Below, piece by piece: positions 17,780-25,196 of a stretch of DNA of 64,000 bases. Source of the DNA: Nitrosarchaeum sp. (lineage in GTDB: Archaea; Thermoproteota; Nitrososphaeria; Nitrososphaerales; Nitrosopumilaceae). Within the stretch, counting starts at the first letter, position 1, and the number at the start of each line of letters is the position of its first letter. The position numbers and the translations under genes were made by a program. The stretch covers positions 124,001-188,000 of the forward strand of contig BGOU01000003.1 in the NCBI GenBank assembly GCA_003569705.1, written 5' to 3'. The notes below the pieces were generated by a model. The model saw nothing but the letters and a program-made list of their open reading frames with translations, did no database searches and had not been told where the DNA came from.

Positions 17780-18490
17780 TTGACAGAAGAATTTACTGAT
17801 GAGGAAAAAAAAGGTCTCTATAAGGCAATTTATTCAAGGAGAGACGTTAGATCTCATTTTACCTCAAGATCTATCAAAGATGATATTTTATCTAGAATTC
17901 TAAATGCTGCACATCATGCACCGTCTGTTGGTTTTTCTCAACCATGGAATTTTATTTTGATAAAAGATATCATAACAAAAAAGAAGATCAAGGATTCTTT
18001 CGAGGAAGAAAAAAATCGTTCATCAAAATTAGTTGAAGAACCAAAGAGATCAAAATATATTTCATTTAAACTTGAAGGAATTTTAGAATCGCCTATCAAT
18101 CTATGTGTAACATATGATCCTTCAAAATTTGGTCCATTTGTAATTGGTAGATCAAGCATTCCTGAGGCAGGATTGTACAGTGTATGCTGTGCTATTCAGA
18201 ATTTGTGGCTTGCTGCAAGAACAGAAGGAGTTGGGCTTGGTTGGGTCAGTATTCTTTCAAATGATACTCTCAAAGAAGTTTTAGAATTACCAGAACATGT
18301 TGTTCCAATAGCATATCTTTGTTTAGGATATGTAGATGAATTTGCACAAAAACCAGATCTTGAAACAGCAGGATGGCTTCCAAGACTAGATCTTAAGGAT
18401 GTGGTGTATTTTGAGAAATGGCAAGATACAAAGAATACAGGCTGGAATCAAATACAAGAAATGATCAAAACCAATCTTGATTACGCTTAA
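17780..18490 (+). CDS. bluB: 5,6-Dimethylbenzimidazole synthase
   Basis: A 236-residue nitroreductase-fold BluB. The N-terminal YSRRDVRSHFTSRSI and NAAHHAPSVGFSQPWNFILI blocks, plus RSSIPEAGLYSVCCAIQNLWLAARTEGVG, separate it from ordinary nitroreductases. BluB cleaves reduced FMN with oxygen to make 5,6-dimethylbenzimidazole, the lower ligand of cobalamin. Thaumarchaea are known cobalamin producers, and a cobalamin-ring methylase (CobJ) lies at 30 kb. TTG start, preceded by an AT-rich spacer after tRNA-Val. The product is the likely source of the true B12 lower ligand in this organism. Confidence 0.9.
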   Translation: MTEEFTDEEKKGLYKAIYSRRDVRSHFTSRSIKDDILSRILNAAHHAPSVGFSQPWNFILIKDIITKKKIKDSFEEEKNRSSKLVEEPKRSKYISFKLEGILESPINLCVTYDPSKFGPFVIGRSSIPEAGLYSVCCAIQNLWLAARTEGVGLGWVSILSNDTLKEVLELPEHVVPIAYLCLGYVDEFAQKPDLETAGWLPRLDLKDVVYFEKWQDTKNTGWNQIQEMIKTNLDYA

Positions 18491-18514
18491 ATAATTACAA
18501 GTATTTTTTTTGCT

Positions 18515-18608
18515 GGGCTTGTGGCGCAGAGTCATTTTAGACGCGAAACTTGGATAGCGCAGTAGCCTCCTAAGTTACAGGTCGAGGGATCGAAGCCCTC
18601 CAAGCCCG
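18515..18608 (+). tRNA. tRNA-Arg (anticodon CCT) with enlarged D-loop, probable intron
   Basis: The 94-base unit has a perfect acceptor stem GGGCTTG/CAAGCCC with discriminator G. The anticodon arm is GTAGC-CTCCTAA-GTTAC (anticodon CCT at 18569-18571). The D-stem is GCGC/GCGC (18524-18527 and 18557-18560) but encloses 29 bases instead of about 10. Removing 19 bases (for example 18530-18548) would leave a normal AGCTTGGATA D-loop, so a short non-canonical intron is likely. The T-arm is GAGGG-ATCGAAG-CCCTC, where A replaces the usual T at position 54. CCA is not encoded. Confidence 0.82.
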
Positions 18609-18651
18609 TTTTTTTGAAAAAAATATTGTTGCAATTTAAATACAAAGATAG

Positions 18652-19194
18652 ATGGTCAGAATTATGAAAGTTGTGATAATTTCAGGTAGTCCTAGAAAAA
18701 ATGGGAATACTCAAGTAATAATGAAATATGTTTTTGAATATACAAAATCAAAAAATGTCGATACTAAATTGATTAATCTTTCAGATGGACAAATTGAATG
18801 CTATAAGGGACCAGAAGAAGAATATAACGAGCAGACAAAAAATGCGGCTAATTATATCACAGATGCAGATGTTTGGTTAATTGGATCTCCAATTTATAAT
18901 TCATTTTTTAGTTCAGCATTGAAAAATCTGTTTGAATACATCAATTATAAAAAAACTGAAGGTAAAGTAGCTGGTATGGTAATTTTAGCTGCAGGTAATA
19001 TTGGATTTATTGATGTTCAAACATTAATCACTCAATTATTATCGTATTTTAGAGTAATTACTAATCCTAAAGCAGTATTTCTCACTACAGAATCAATCTC
19101 AGAAAACACCATCTCAAATGATGAAGACAAGAAAAGATTAAGAGAATTAGTAGATGAGACTTTGAAAATGGCTACTAAACTGCATCAAGATTAG
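18652..19194 (+). CDS. NAD(P)H-dependent FMN reductase / flavodoxin-fold oxidoreductase
   Basis: A 180-residue flavodoxin-like protein. The phosphate-binding loop SGSPRKNGNTQVIMKYV at about residues 12-28 and the ADVWLIGSPIYNSFFSSALKNLFEY segment are typical of the NADPH-dependent FMN reductase family. It probably moves electrons from NAD(P)H to flavin or small acceptors in the cytosol. The start may be ATG 18652 or ATG 18664 (MKVVIISGS); the second begins nearer the first strand. The end overlaps the convergent secreted-protein gene by 20 bases. Confidence 0.8.
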   Translation: MVRIMKVVIISGSPRKNGNTQVIMKYVFEYTKSKNVDTKLINLSDGQIECYKGPEEEYNEQTKNAANYITDADVWLIGSPIYNSFFSSALKNLFEYINYKKTEGKVAGMVILAAGNIGFIDVQTLITQLLSYFRVITNPKAVFLTTESISENTISNDEDKKRLRELVDETLKMATKLHQD

Positions 19195-19624
19195 GATATA
19201 GATATACAACTTTGAAGATTTTAACAGTATAACTACCATCAAAAATTTTGTTTATTTTTCCTTGATCTGATTCAAGTACTCTAAATTTGTATTCATATGA
19301 ACCATCTTCATTTACTGTAGTTTGTGCAAAGTGTACAGCACCAATATTGTTTCCTGTAATGATTTCATCATTATCAAAAATTTGAATAATTACAGGGTAA
19401 TCAACAACATGATTTGATATTTTTCCTTCAACAAATCCCCATGGTAGTTTATTATCTTTAGGGATATACATGTGAAGAGTTGTTTTTTCAATTCCCATAG
19501 AATTGTTAATTGGGGTAATTTCTGTTTGTGATTCAATTGGTTCAGCAAAAGAATTGGTGTTAGCTAGAACAGTAGTAAATAATATTGATGCAATAATACT
19601 TGCAAACATAACATTTTTAGACAT
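19175..19624 (-). CDS. Secreted protein of unknown function
   Basis: About 149 residues from the preferred ATG at 19624. A clear signal peptide follows that start (MSKNVMFASIIASILFTTVL, then ANTNSFA), and AAGGAAAT lies just upstream. The frame is open further to 19693 but the extra residues would precede the signal peptide. The mature part is beta-rich (YIPKDNKLPWGFVEGKIS; VIIQIFDNDEIITGNNIG; DGSYEYKFRV; SYTVKIFKVVY), like a single Ig-like surface domain common in Nitrosopumilus secreted proteins. No enzyme motif. Confidence 0.65.
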   Translation of the reverse strand: MSKNVMFASIIASILFTTVLANTNSFAEPIESQTEITPINNSMGIEKTTLHMYIPKDNKLPWGFVEGKISNHVVDYPVIIQIFDNDEIITGNNIGAVHFAQTTVNEDGSYEYKFRVLESDQGKINKIFDGSYTVKIFKVVYLYPNLDAV

Positions 19625-19721
19625 TACAATAATTTCCTTATTTAGTTTAAAAGATTTGTTCCAATTCATCAAAGTTAAAACTGCAAGAGTCAAATATTAA
19701 CATGACGTAGAAATCATACTA

Positions 19722-19841
19722 ATGAATATGAAGAAAGATCCGACAGAATTATGTTCATGTAAATGTCATTACGGTGGTGCTGTAAGCTGTCCAGGCTGTA
19801 AAAGTAATCATGGTATAATATGTTCTCACTGTAAGGATTAA
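19722..19841 (+). CDS. Very small cysteine-rich zinc-ribbon-like protein
   Basis: A 39-residue open frame between two minus-strand genes. It holds CSCKCHYGG then CPGCKSNHG then CSHCKD, seven Cys and two His in total, a pattern suited to one or two zinc sites. Its end lies 2 bases from the next convergent gene. I see no named family. The Cys spacing and isolated placement argue for a genuine gene rather than chance. Confidence 0.5.
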   Translation: MNMKKDPTELCSCKCHYGGAVSCPGCKSNHGIICSHCKD

Positions 19842-19843
19842 TT

Positions 19844-20329
19844 CTATTTGTCTTTTGTTTTACTTTCAGATGCCAACATCTTGAGATTAGCAAGTTCTGT
19901 TTTTAATGACTCAATTTGAACTAAAGTTTGCAGGTTTGAAATTTCTTGATTTAGTCTTTCAATTTGGCTATCCTTTAGTTTTACAGTTTCTTTGAGTTTG
20001 TTTAGCTCTACAGATAATTCATTTTGTGCTACTTTGATTTGAGTAGGACTAATTTGTTTTCCATCTGATGTGTAAATTTGAGTGGTTTGTAAATTATTCA
20101 AGCTTTTTTTTTCGTTGTGACTCACATATGTTTCAGATTTATGCATATAATCAGTACTCTTTTGAGAAATCCAACACGTAAAAGTAAGGAACCAAGTTAT
20201 TGGCACACATATAACAAATACAAAATTTAGCAGAGGTGCAAAATTTACAAAATAAGGCCATAATCCTGTAAGTGTAGCCGCAAAGACTCCAGTAACCACT
20301 GTTGCTAAATGGTTTCCAAGATATCCCAT
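19844..20329 (-). CDS. Membrane protein with C-terminal coiled coil
   Basis: A 161-residue protein with two N-terminal hydrophobic segments (about 5-25 and 30-52; NFVFVICVPITWFLTFTCW) and a long helical coiled coil from about 100 to 155 (SVELNKLKETVKLKDSQIERL, then LQTLVQIESLKTELANLK). The coiled coil should face the cytoplasm and mediate self-association. Function is unknown. It is a stand-alone gene between the mini zinc protein and the small HTH gene. Confidence 0.6.
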   Translation of the reverse strand: MGYLGNHLATVVTGVFAATLTGLWPYFVNFAPLLNFVFVICVPITWFLTFTCWISQKSTDYMHKSETYVSHNEKKSLNNLQTTQIYTSDGKQISPTQIKVAQNELSVELNKLKETVKLKDSQIERLNQEISNLQTLVQIESLKTELANLKMLASESKTKDK

Positions 20330-20413
20330 GATGTATTGGAAAAATTCATTGTTTATAACAGTAATGTTGATATTAAAAATTGATATTAAATAAAAAGAAA
20401 AAAAGAGCCTAGT

Positions 20414-20641
20414 TTATTCGTCTTCAGAAGTAGATGTTTTAGGCATATCTGATTGTAAGATCTGGATTTTTTGTAGTAATTCAGTTCTCAAATCTCTTGC
20501 GACCCTTCTAACAGTGGGTCTTGGAACACCAAGTTGATCTACGACTTTGGTATAGATATCCTGTTTGTCAGTTACTCCCTTGTCAAGATAAGAATTAATT
20601 GCTTCTTTAATGATCGTGCTCTGATTTGTACGATTCAACAA
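20414..20641 (-). CDS. Small helix-turn-helix DNA-binding protein
   Basis: A 75-residue protein that looks like a minimal winged-helix or HTH module: helix EAINSYLDKGV, then KQDIYTKVVDQLGVPRPTVRRVARDL, where the second helix and following PRPTVRR suit a recognition helix, then a C-terminal helix and acidic tail. It is probably a chromatin-associated or regulatory DNA-binding protein; small HTH proteins of this type occur widely in thaumarchaea. The AT-rich 238-base spacer upstream (20642-20879) may contain its operator and the cyclophilin promoter. Confidence 0.65.
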   Translation of the reverse strand: MLNRTNQSTIIKEAINSYLDKGVTDKQDIYTKVVDQLGVPRPTVRRVARDLRTELLQKIQILQSDMPKTSTSEDE

Positions 20642-20879
20642 GTTCTAAATTTTAGTTGTTCTATATAAGACTATAACTTTTAAAATAGTTTAATTTTGGA
20701 TTTAAGTAATAGTTAAAAAATATTTTAGAATAAAATATTATTCAGTAATTAAATAATTATTTTATTAACGAAAAACGTACTGATTATTACGAATTTTTCA
20801 AATTACAATAACTAACTGTAATAATTTTAAATTAATTATTACAAAAAGACTCTTATGATAAGACGGTTAATAATCCCTG

Positions 20880-21356
20880 TTGAGTACAGCGATTATTGAA
20901 ACCAACTTAGGAACAATTGTATTTAAATTACTTCCTGATTTAGCACCAGAAACAGTTAGAAATTTTGAGACATTATCAAGAAATGGGTTCTATAACGGTA
21001 CACTTTTTCATAGAGTTATACCTGGATTTATGATTCAAGGGGGAGATCCAAATACAAAGACTGGAAATAAGAGTACTTGGGGAACTGGAGGACCGGGTCA
21101 TACAATTAAGGCTGAATTTAGTTCAAGATCGCATCATCGTGGTATTGTTTCTATGGCTAGATCACAGGATCCAAATAGTGCAGGTTCACAATTTTTCATT
21201 GTTACAACAGATAGTACATTTCTTGATAGACAATATACGGTATTTGGAGAAGTAATAGAAGGAATGGATGTTGCAGATAAAATTGTAAGCTTACAAAGAG
21301 ATCGTAATGATTGTCCCCTTGAAGAAGCAAAAATGATTCATGTTAAAGTGGAATAA
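20880..21356 (+). CDS. Cyclophilin-type peptidyl-prolyl cis-trans isomerase
   Basis: A 158-residue cyclophilin. Active-site blocks FHRVIPGFMIQGGDP (catalytic Arg), GTGGPGHTIKAEF, GIVSMARSQDPNSAGSQFFI and LDRQYTVFGEVIEGM are all intact. It has no signal peptide and should act in the cytosol in protein folding. TTG start at 20880; a divergent AT-rich spacer precedes it. The stop directly abuts the ATG of the next membrane protein with no gap, so the pair is probably cotranscribed. Confidence 0.93.
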   Translation: MSTAIIETNLGTIVFKLLPDLAPETVRNFETLSRNGFYNGTLFHRVIPGFMIQGGDPNTKTGNKSTWGTGGPGHTIKAEFSSRSHHRGIVSMARSQDPNSAGSQFFIVTTDSTFLDRQYTVFGEVIEGMDVADKIVSLQRDRNDCPLEEAKMIHVKVE

Positions 21357-22349
21357 ATGAGTTCAAAACAAATTGCTTTTTTCATAATACTAGTATTCAT
21401 AATAGCAATTCCCTCTGTTAATGCCCAAGAAATCACTATTGGTGAAAAAGCAGACCAAAAATCAATCAAAGTTGTAATAAATTCAGCAAATGAAATTCAT
21501 GTAAAACATGTAATTGCCTCTTTAAATTCACCCAAACAAATTGAATTGATTAATGGAACTATAACCAATCTTACAGTTTCAGATGAAGATGGAAAAAAGA
21601 AACAATTTGGAGTTATTGGTGATAATGACGGTATTATGATTTTTCCATCACAAAAAAATACAATTGTAGAGTATGATCTTGGAGATGTTCTTTTTCTAAA
21701 AGATAATGTATGGACTTGGAATTTTTTATATCTTGAAACAACCTCTTTTATAATTCCTAAAGAAGTAGATTCAATTTTTGTAAATAATAACCCAGTGTAT
21801 TTAGATGAAAAAAATGGAATTGCATGTCATGGTTGTCAAATGATTCTAGAATATTCCATTGATGAACCAAAAATATTAAAAAATGTAAAATTAGAGGATA
21901 AAGAATTTCTAATTGAAATGAGAACATTTGCAGAAATAAATCAGTTTAATTTTGATCAATCAACAAAAAGTATTAGTTTTGAAGTTAATGGAAAAAAACA
22001 ATTTGTAACGACAATAATTCCTCTAGAATTATTATCAAATCCATATAATGTATTCATGGGAGATAAGAAAATACTTTTTCATCAGTACAATAACGGAACA
22101 CATGTTTGGCTTAACATAAGACCTGATAATTCAGGCAATGTATCAATTATAGGTACAACAGTTATTGATGATGAAAAACTTACCATACAAAACAATCCTT
22201 CAACATCAGAATCAAGTGTAAATCAAGACATTATTGTCTATATCCTACTTGGAATTATTGTATTAATTGGACTTGTAGTTATAGTGATTATTATGAGAAA
22301 AAAGAGATCATCAGTAACTTCTAGAGAAATTCAAGATGATAGTACATAA
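21357..22349 (+). CDS. Secreted, C-terminally membrane-anchored protein of unknown function
   Basis: A 330-residue protein with an N-terminal signal sequence (about 5-24; FFIILVFIIAIPSVNA), a beta-rich extracellular region, and a C-terminal membrane helix (about 293-315; IIVYILLGIIVLIGLVVIVIIM) ending in a basic cytoplasmic tail. A CHGCQM motif sits near residue 158 and could bind metal. No named domain is recognised. The start abuts the cyclophilin stop, which suggests a shared transcript and perhaps a folding-related partner, but this is inference. Confidence 0.7.
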   Translation: MSSKQIAFFIILVFIIAIPSVNAQEITIGEKADQKSIKVVINSANEIHVKHVIASLNSPKQIELINGTITNLTVSDEDGKKKQFGVIGDNDGIMIFPSQKNTIVEYDLGDVLFLKDNVWTWNFLYLETTSFIIPKEVDSIFVNNNPVYLDEKNGIACHGCQMILEYSIDEPKILKNVKLEDKEFLIEMRTFAEINQFNFDQSTKSISFEVNGKKQFVTTIIPLELLSNPYNVFMGDKKILFHQYNNGTHVWLNIRPDNSGNVSIIGTTVIDDEKLTIQNNPSTSESSVNQDIIVYILLGIIVLIGLVVIVIIMRKKRSSVTSREIQDDST

Positions 22350-22433
22350 AACTATTAGAAAAATTCAATATTTAAAAAACACAAGGCATCAAAATTAATT
22401 TTTAAACTCTTTTTGTGCTAATAATTAGAAAAA

Positions 22434-22589
22434 TTAATCTCCGCCTGATCCACAAGAGCAAAAACCATATTCATCAATTCTAACATTACATATTACACAT
22501 TTTTCTCCATAATCTACTTCCCAAGGCTCTTTTCCATACAGTTTAAAATGATCATCGATCTCAAGTGGGATTTCACGTTTCTTTCCCAA
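22434..22589 (-). CDS. Small zinc-binding-like protein
   Basis: A 51-residue frame starting at TTG 22589 on the minus strand. It encodes GKKREIPLEIDDHFKLYGKE, then PWEVDYGEKCVICNVRIDEY, then GFCSCGSGGD: a CxxC plus CxCG arrangement that suits one zinc site, with a charged N-terminus. It faces the 63-residue zinc-ribbon gene across a 49-base divergent spacer. Family unknown. The start codon choice is uncertain, since only TTG codons are available in frame. Confidence 0.5.
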   Translation of the reverse strand: MGKKREIPLEIDDHFKLYGKEPWEVDYGEKCVICNVRIDEYGFCSCGSGGD

Positions 22590-22598
22590 TGATTTGTA

Positions 22599-22619
22599 TA
22601 TGTAAAACAACTATACATA
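22599..22619. promoter_or_regulatory. Inverted repeat in divergent spacer of two mini zinc-protein genes
   Basis: TATGTA and TACATA form a perfect six-base inverted repeat spaced by nine bases, centred between the divergent starts at 22589 and 22639. This could be an operator, or only overlapping AT-rich promoter elements. Short length keeps the confidence low. Confidence 0.25.
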
Positions 22620-22638
22620 GATTATCGGAGATTAAATT

Positions 22639-22830
22639 ATGAAAATTGAATGTGGGTGTCACTGTATCAGATGTAAAAGTACAAATCTTGAATCAAATAG
22701 AGTTGGACAAATTGAGAAAGATGGATACTTCGATATGCATCATACATGCAATCAATGTAACACACACTTTGATCATTTGGAAGGGGAAGTTTTTGATAAT
22801 TGTGAAAAATGTCAGTACAAGATTAATTAG
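22639..22830 (+). CDS. Small zinc-ribbon protein
   Basis: A 63-residue protein with ECGCHCIRCKS, HTCNQCNTHFDH and NCEKCQYK, giving four Cys-pair clusters that suit one or two zinc ribbons. GGAG at 22627-22630 lies eight bases before the ATG and supports this frame over the overlapping frame at 22646, which lacks any such pattern. Function unknown; nucleic acid binding is possible for zinc ribbons. Its end overlaps the convergent gene by 8 bases. Confidence 0.65.
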   Translation: MKIECGCHCIRCKSTNLESNRVGQIEKDGYFDMHHTCNQCNTHFDHLEGEVFDNCEKCQYKIN

Positions 22831-23311
22831 ATACTAAATCATTTTGTACAAAATAATGTGCTCTATTTTCTGTTGAATTTTTTAAAATTTCTCGGTTAGA
22901 TGCCATCTTTGCCAGAGCTTTTGATACATCTAACGGACTAGTACTCCAACCATATTCTCGTAATTGTTGAACAGTTTCTGTTACTGTTCTTGGAGAATCA
23001 AAGAATCTACTAGTTTCCAATATTCTCAATTTTGCTTTAATTTCATGAGAGTTAATTGGTTTTGGCTCATTAAATTCTGGTTCATATGCTTCTGCATCAT
23101 CCAAATACTCTAGACCATATTGATTAGATTGTATTGATTCTTCTGATCTTACAACTTCATTTTTATCTTCATAGATAATTTTTGCTTGATTTGCATGTAT
23201 GTGATTTGATATATTTGTAATAATTTCACCTAAAGTTTGATTATCAACATAGAAATCTCTAGAGTCAACCTCAATTTCATTCTCACCAAGTTTGAGTTTT
23301 ATTCTAGCCAT
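22823..23311 (-). CDS. Conserved-looking protein of unknown function with C-terminal winged-helix-like region
   Basis: About 162 residues from ATG 23311 (MARIKLKLGENEIEVDSRDF); the frame is open to 23389 but the extra 26 codons look non-coding. The N-terminal part (1-60) is a beta-rich segment. The C-terminal part (about 90-160) has KLRILETSRFFDSPRTVTET, then LREYGWSTSPLDVSKALAKM, which reads as a helix-turn-helix like segment with surface charges. A DNA- or protein-binding role is possible. No named family. Confidence 0.6.
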   Translation of the reverse strand: MARIKLKLGENEIEVDSRDFYVDNQTLGEIITNISNHIHANQAKIIYEDKNEVVRSEESIQSNQYGLEYLDDAEAYEPEFNEPKPINSHEIKAKLRILETSRFFDSPRTVTETVQQLREYGWSTSPLDVSKALAKMASNREILKNSTENRAHYFVQNDLVSN

Positions 23312-23443
23312 ATACCCATAAATCGAAATGTTTTGATTTATTCTGCTAGCTCTAATGAGCTTTAAGATTAGATCAAAACTTTTACACACATAAATTGGAT
23401 TTTTTTCCTATCGAGTTAAAAAGCAATTTCGAGATAATGAGGC

Positions 23444-23896
23444 ATGAGAGCCTCAGTAAAGGGAATAATCATAATATTTGTTATAGGAATGAGTCTTTTT
23501 GGATATTCTCAATATGCATCTGCCTCACAAATAGGCGTAACAATTACACAAAGTCATCTCCTTGAGAAGAACGAAAAGGGCTCAACATATAATGTTGAAT
23601 TAGAATTTACCAATCCATCATTGTTGGTTTTGACAGCAGGTAAAACAGAGTTTTTTGTAATAGCAAATGATGAAATGATTGGAAAAGGAGAGTTAGAGTC
23701 GTTTGTACTTCCAGCATTAGGAAGTAGTTCGGTGAGTGGTATTTTTCTAAGAGATTCTAATGTAGATTCACAAAAAGTCTCAACAGTAAAGATAAGTGGT
23801 GTTACAAAATATAATGTGATTTTTGCATCTATTGACGTACCTTTTGTATTTTATCCAACAGAAGAACAGGCAAGAGAATTTATACATCCAAATTAG
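23444..23896 (+). CDS. Secreted small beta-sandwich protein
   Basis: A 150-residue protein with signal peptide (about 5-27; VKGIIIIFVIGMSLFGYSQ, then YASAS) and one LEA14-like or Ig-like domain (YNVELEFTNPSLLVLTAGKT, then FFVIANDEMIGKGELESFVL). It resembles the membrane-anchored protein at 17.1 kb in domain style. Probably located at the cell surface. No catalytic motif. The next gene (PfkB kinase) starts 11 bases downstream, so they may be cotranscribed, although the functions seem unrelated. Confidence 0.65.
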   Translation: MRASVKGIIIIFVIGMSLFGYSQYASASQIGVTITQSHLLEKNEKGSTYNVELEFTNPSLLVLTAGKTEFFVIANDEMIGKGELESFVLPALGSSSVSGIFLRDSNVDSQKVSTVKISGVTKYNVIFASIDVPFVFYPTEEQAREFIHPN

Positions 23897-23907
23897 TTTT
23901 TTAAAGA

Positions 23908-24801
23908 ATGTTAACCGTTTTTGGTTCAACTGCATTGGATACTATTAGAACTCCAAAAAAAATTTTAAAAGATGTTTTAGGTGGAGCGGCAACGTTTGCA
24001 GCTATATCAGCAAGTAATTTTGTAAATACTGGATTAATAGCTGTGGTAGGAAAAGATTTTCCTGATGAGTATCATAAAATTTTATCAAAATATCTTGATT
24101 TACAGGGATTGACCATAAAAGATGGGAAAACTTTTCGTTATGATGGAAGTTATGATAAAACACTTAGTTCAAGAGAAACTTTGAAGACTGAGCTTAATGT
24201 ACTTGCAGATTTCAAACCAACAGTTCCTGAGGAGTATAAAAAATCACAATTTGTATATTTGGCAAATAATGATCCTGATCAAAATTCTGCTCTTATCAAA
24301 GAATTTGATAAAGTAAAATTTTCAATGTGTGATACTATTGAATTTTGGATATCTACAAAACGTGAATCAGTAATTAAGATGATTAAATCGGTAGATGCAG
24401 TTGTAATAAACGATGAAGAAGCTAAATTGTTAACAAAAGAATTCAATTTGATCAAATGTGCAAAAAAGATGATGGGGTGGGGTGCAAAATATGTAATTAT
24501 TAAAAAAGGTGAGCATGGATCAATGATGTTTTTTGATGATGTGGTATTTCCATCTGCAGGATTTTCATTGGAGGATGTGGTAGATCCGACTGGTGCAGGT
24601 GATTCGTTTGCAGGTGCCATGATAGGATATTTAGCTAGTAAAAATTCAATTAATCTATCAGATATTAAAAAAGCTGTAGTCTATGGAAACGTTTTAGGTT
24701 CTTTTGCTGTTGAGAAATACGGATTAGACGGGTTACTACAGATTAAAAAATCAGATATTACAAAACGAGTCAAACTGTATGAAAAAATGATTCGTTTCTA
24801 A
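23908..24801 (+). CDS. PfkB-family carbohydrate or nucleoside kinase
   Basis: A 297-residue ribokinase-fold protein. It opens with LTVFGSTALDTI, has the glycine-rich LGGAATFAAISASNFV and the C-terminal PfkB signature DPTGAGDSFAGAMIGYLAS, where the Asp of GAGD is the catalytic base. It phosphorylates a sugar, nucleoside or related alcohol with ATP. In archaea several members act on nucleosides; the substrate here is not determined. Starts 11 bases after the secreted protein gene. Confidence 0.85.
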   Translation: MLTVFGSTALDTIRTPKKILKDVLGGAATFAAISASNFVNTGLIAVVGKDFPDEYHKILSKYLDLQGLTIKDGKTFRYDGSYDKTLSSRETLKTELNVLADFKPTVPEEYKKSQFVYLANNDPDQNSALIKEFDKVKFSMCDTIEFWISTKRESVIKMIKSVDAVVINDEEAKLLTKEFNLIKCAKKMMGWGAKYVIIKKGEHGSMMFFDDVVFPSAGFSLEDVVDPTGAGDSFAGAMIGYLASKNSINLSDIKKAVVYGNVLGSFAVEKYGLDGLLQIKKSDITKRVKLYEKMIRF

Positions 24802-24851
24802 AAAGATTTAAGTTAGATTATTTCCGCAGATGGATTGAATACTCATAAGAT

Positions 24852-25196
24852 ATGTCTGGAAAAAAAGAAGATCGTTTAGAAACTATATTCAAACTACAAA
24901 AAGATCTATCAGAGATGATGAAACTAGATAGATATCCAAAAGATTCGGAAGGACGAATTTCTGCGCTATGTACTGCAATTATGCATGAAGCAGTAGAACT
25001 ACAAAGAACTACAAATTGGAAATGGTGGAAAACTCCAATTCCATTTAATGTACTTGAAGCAAGGGAGGAGTTAATTGATATATGGCATTTTGTGATTCAG
25101 GCGTCATTAGAACTAAATTTGACTCCAGATGATATTCTTGAAGAATATAAAAAGAAAAATGAGATCAATAGAGAAAGACAAAGAACTGGATATTAG
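24852..25196 (+). CDS. All-alpha (MazG-like) dUTP diphosphatase
   Basis: A 114-residue all-alpha NTP pyrophosphatase. MHEAVELQRTTNWKWWK holds the first metal-binding Glu pair, EAREELIDIWHFVIQ the second ExxD motif, and the C-terminal KKNEINRERQRTGY matches the dimeric dUTPase group. It hydrolyses dUTP (or a similar nucleotide) to the monophosphate plus pyrophosphate, limiting uracil in DNA. Shorter than bacterial dimeric dUTPases. The end overlaps the convergent MtrA-like gene by four bases. Confidence 0.75.
   Translation: MSGKKEDRLETIFKLQKDLSEMMKLDRYPKDSEGRISALCTAIMHEAVELQRTTNWKWWKTPIPFNVLEAREELIDIWHFVIQASLELNLTPDDILEEYKKKNEINRERQRTGY

Noticed and set aside
22646-22837. 63-residue frame overlapping the zinc-ribbon gene
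   Set aside because: Same length as the real gene but in another frame, with no Cys pattern and no Shine-Dalgarno at proper distance.
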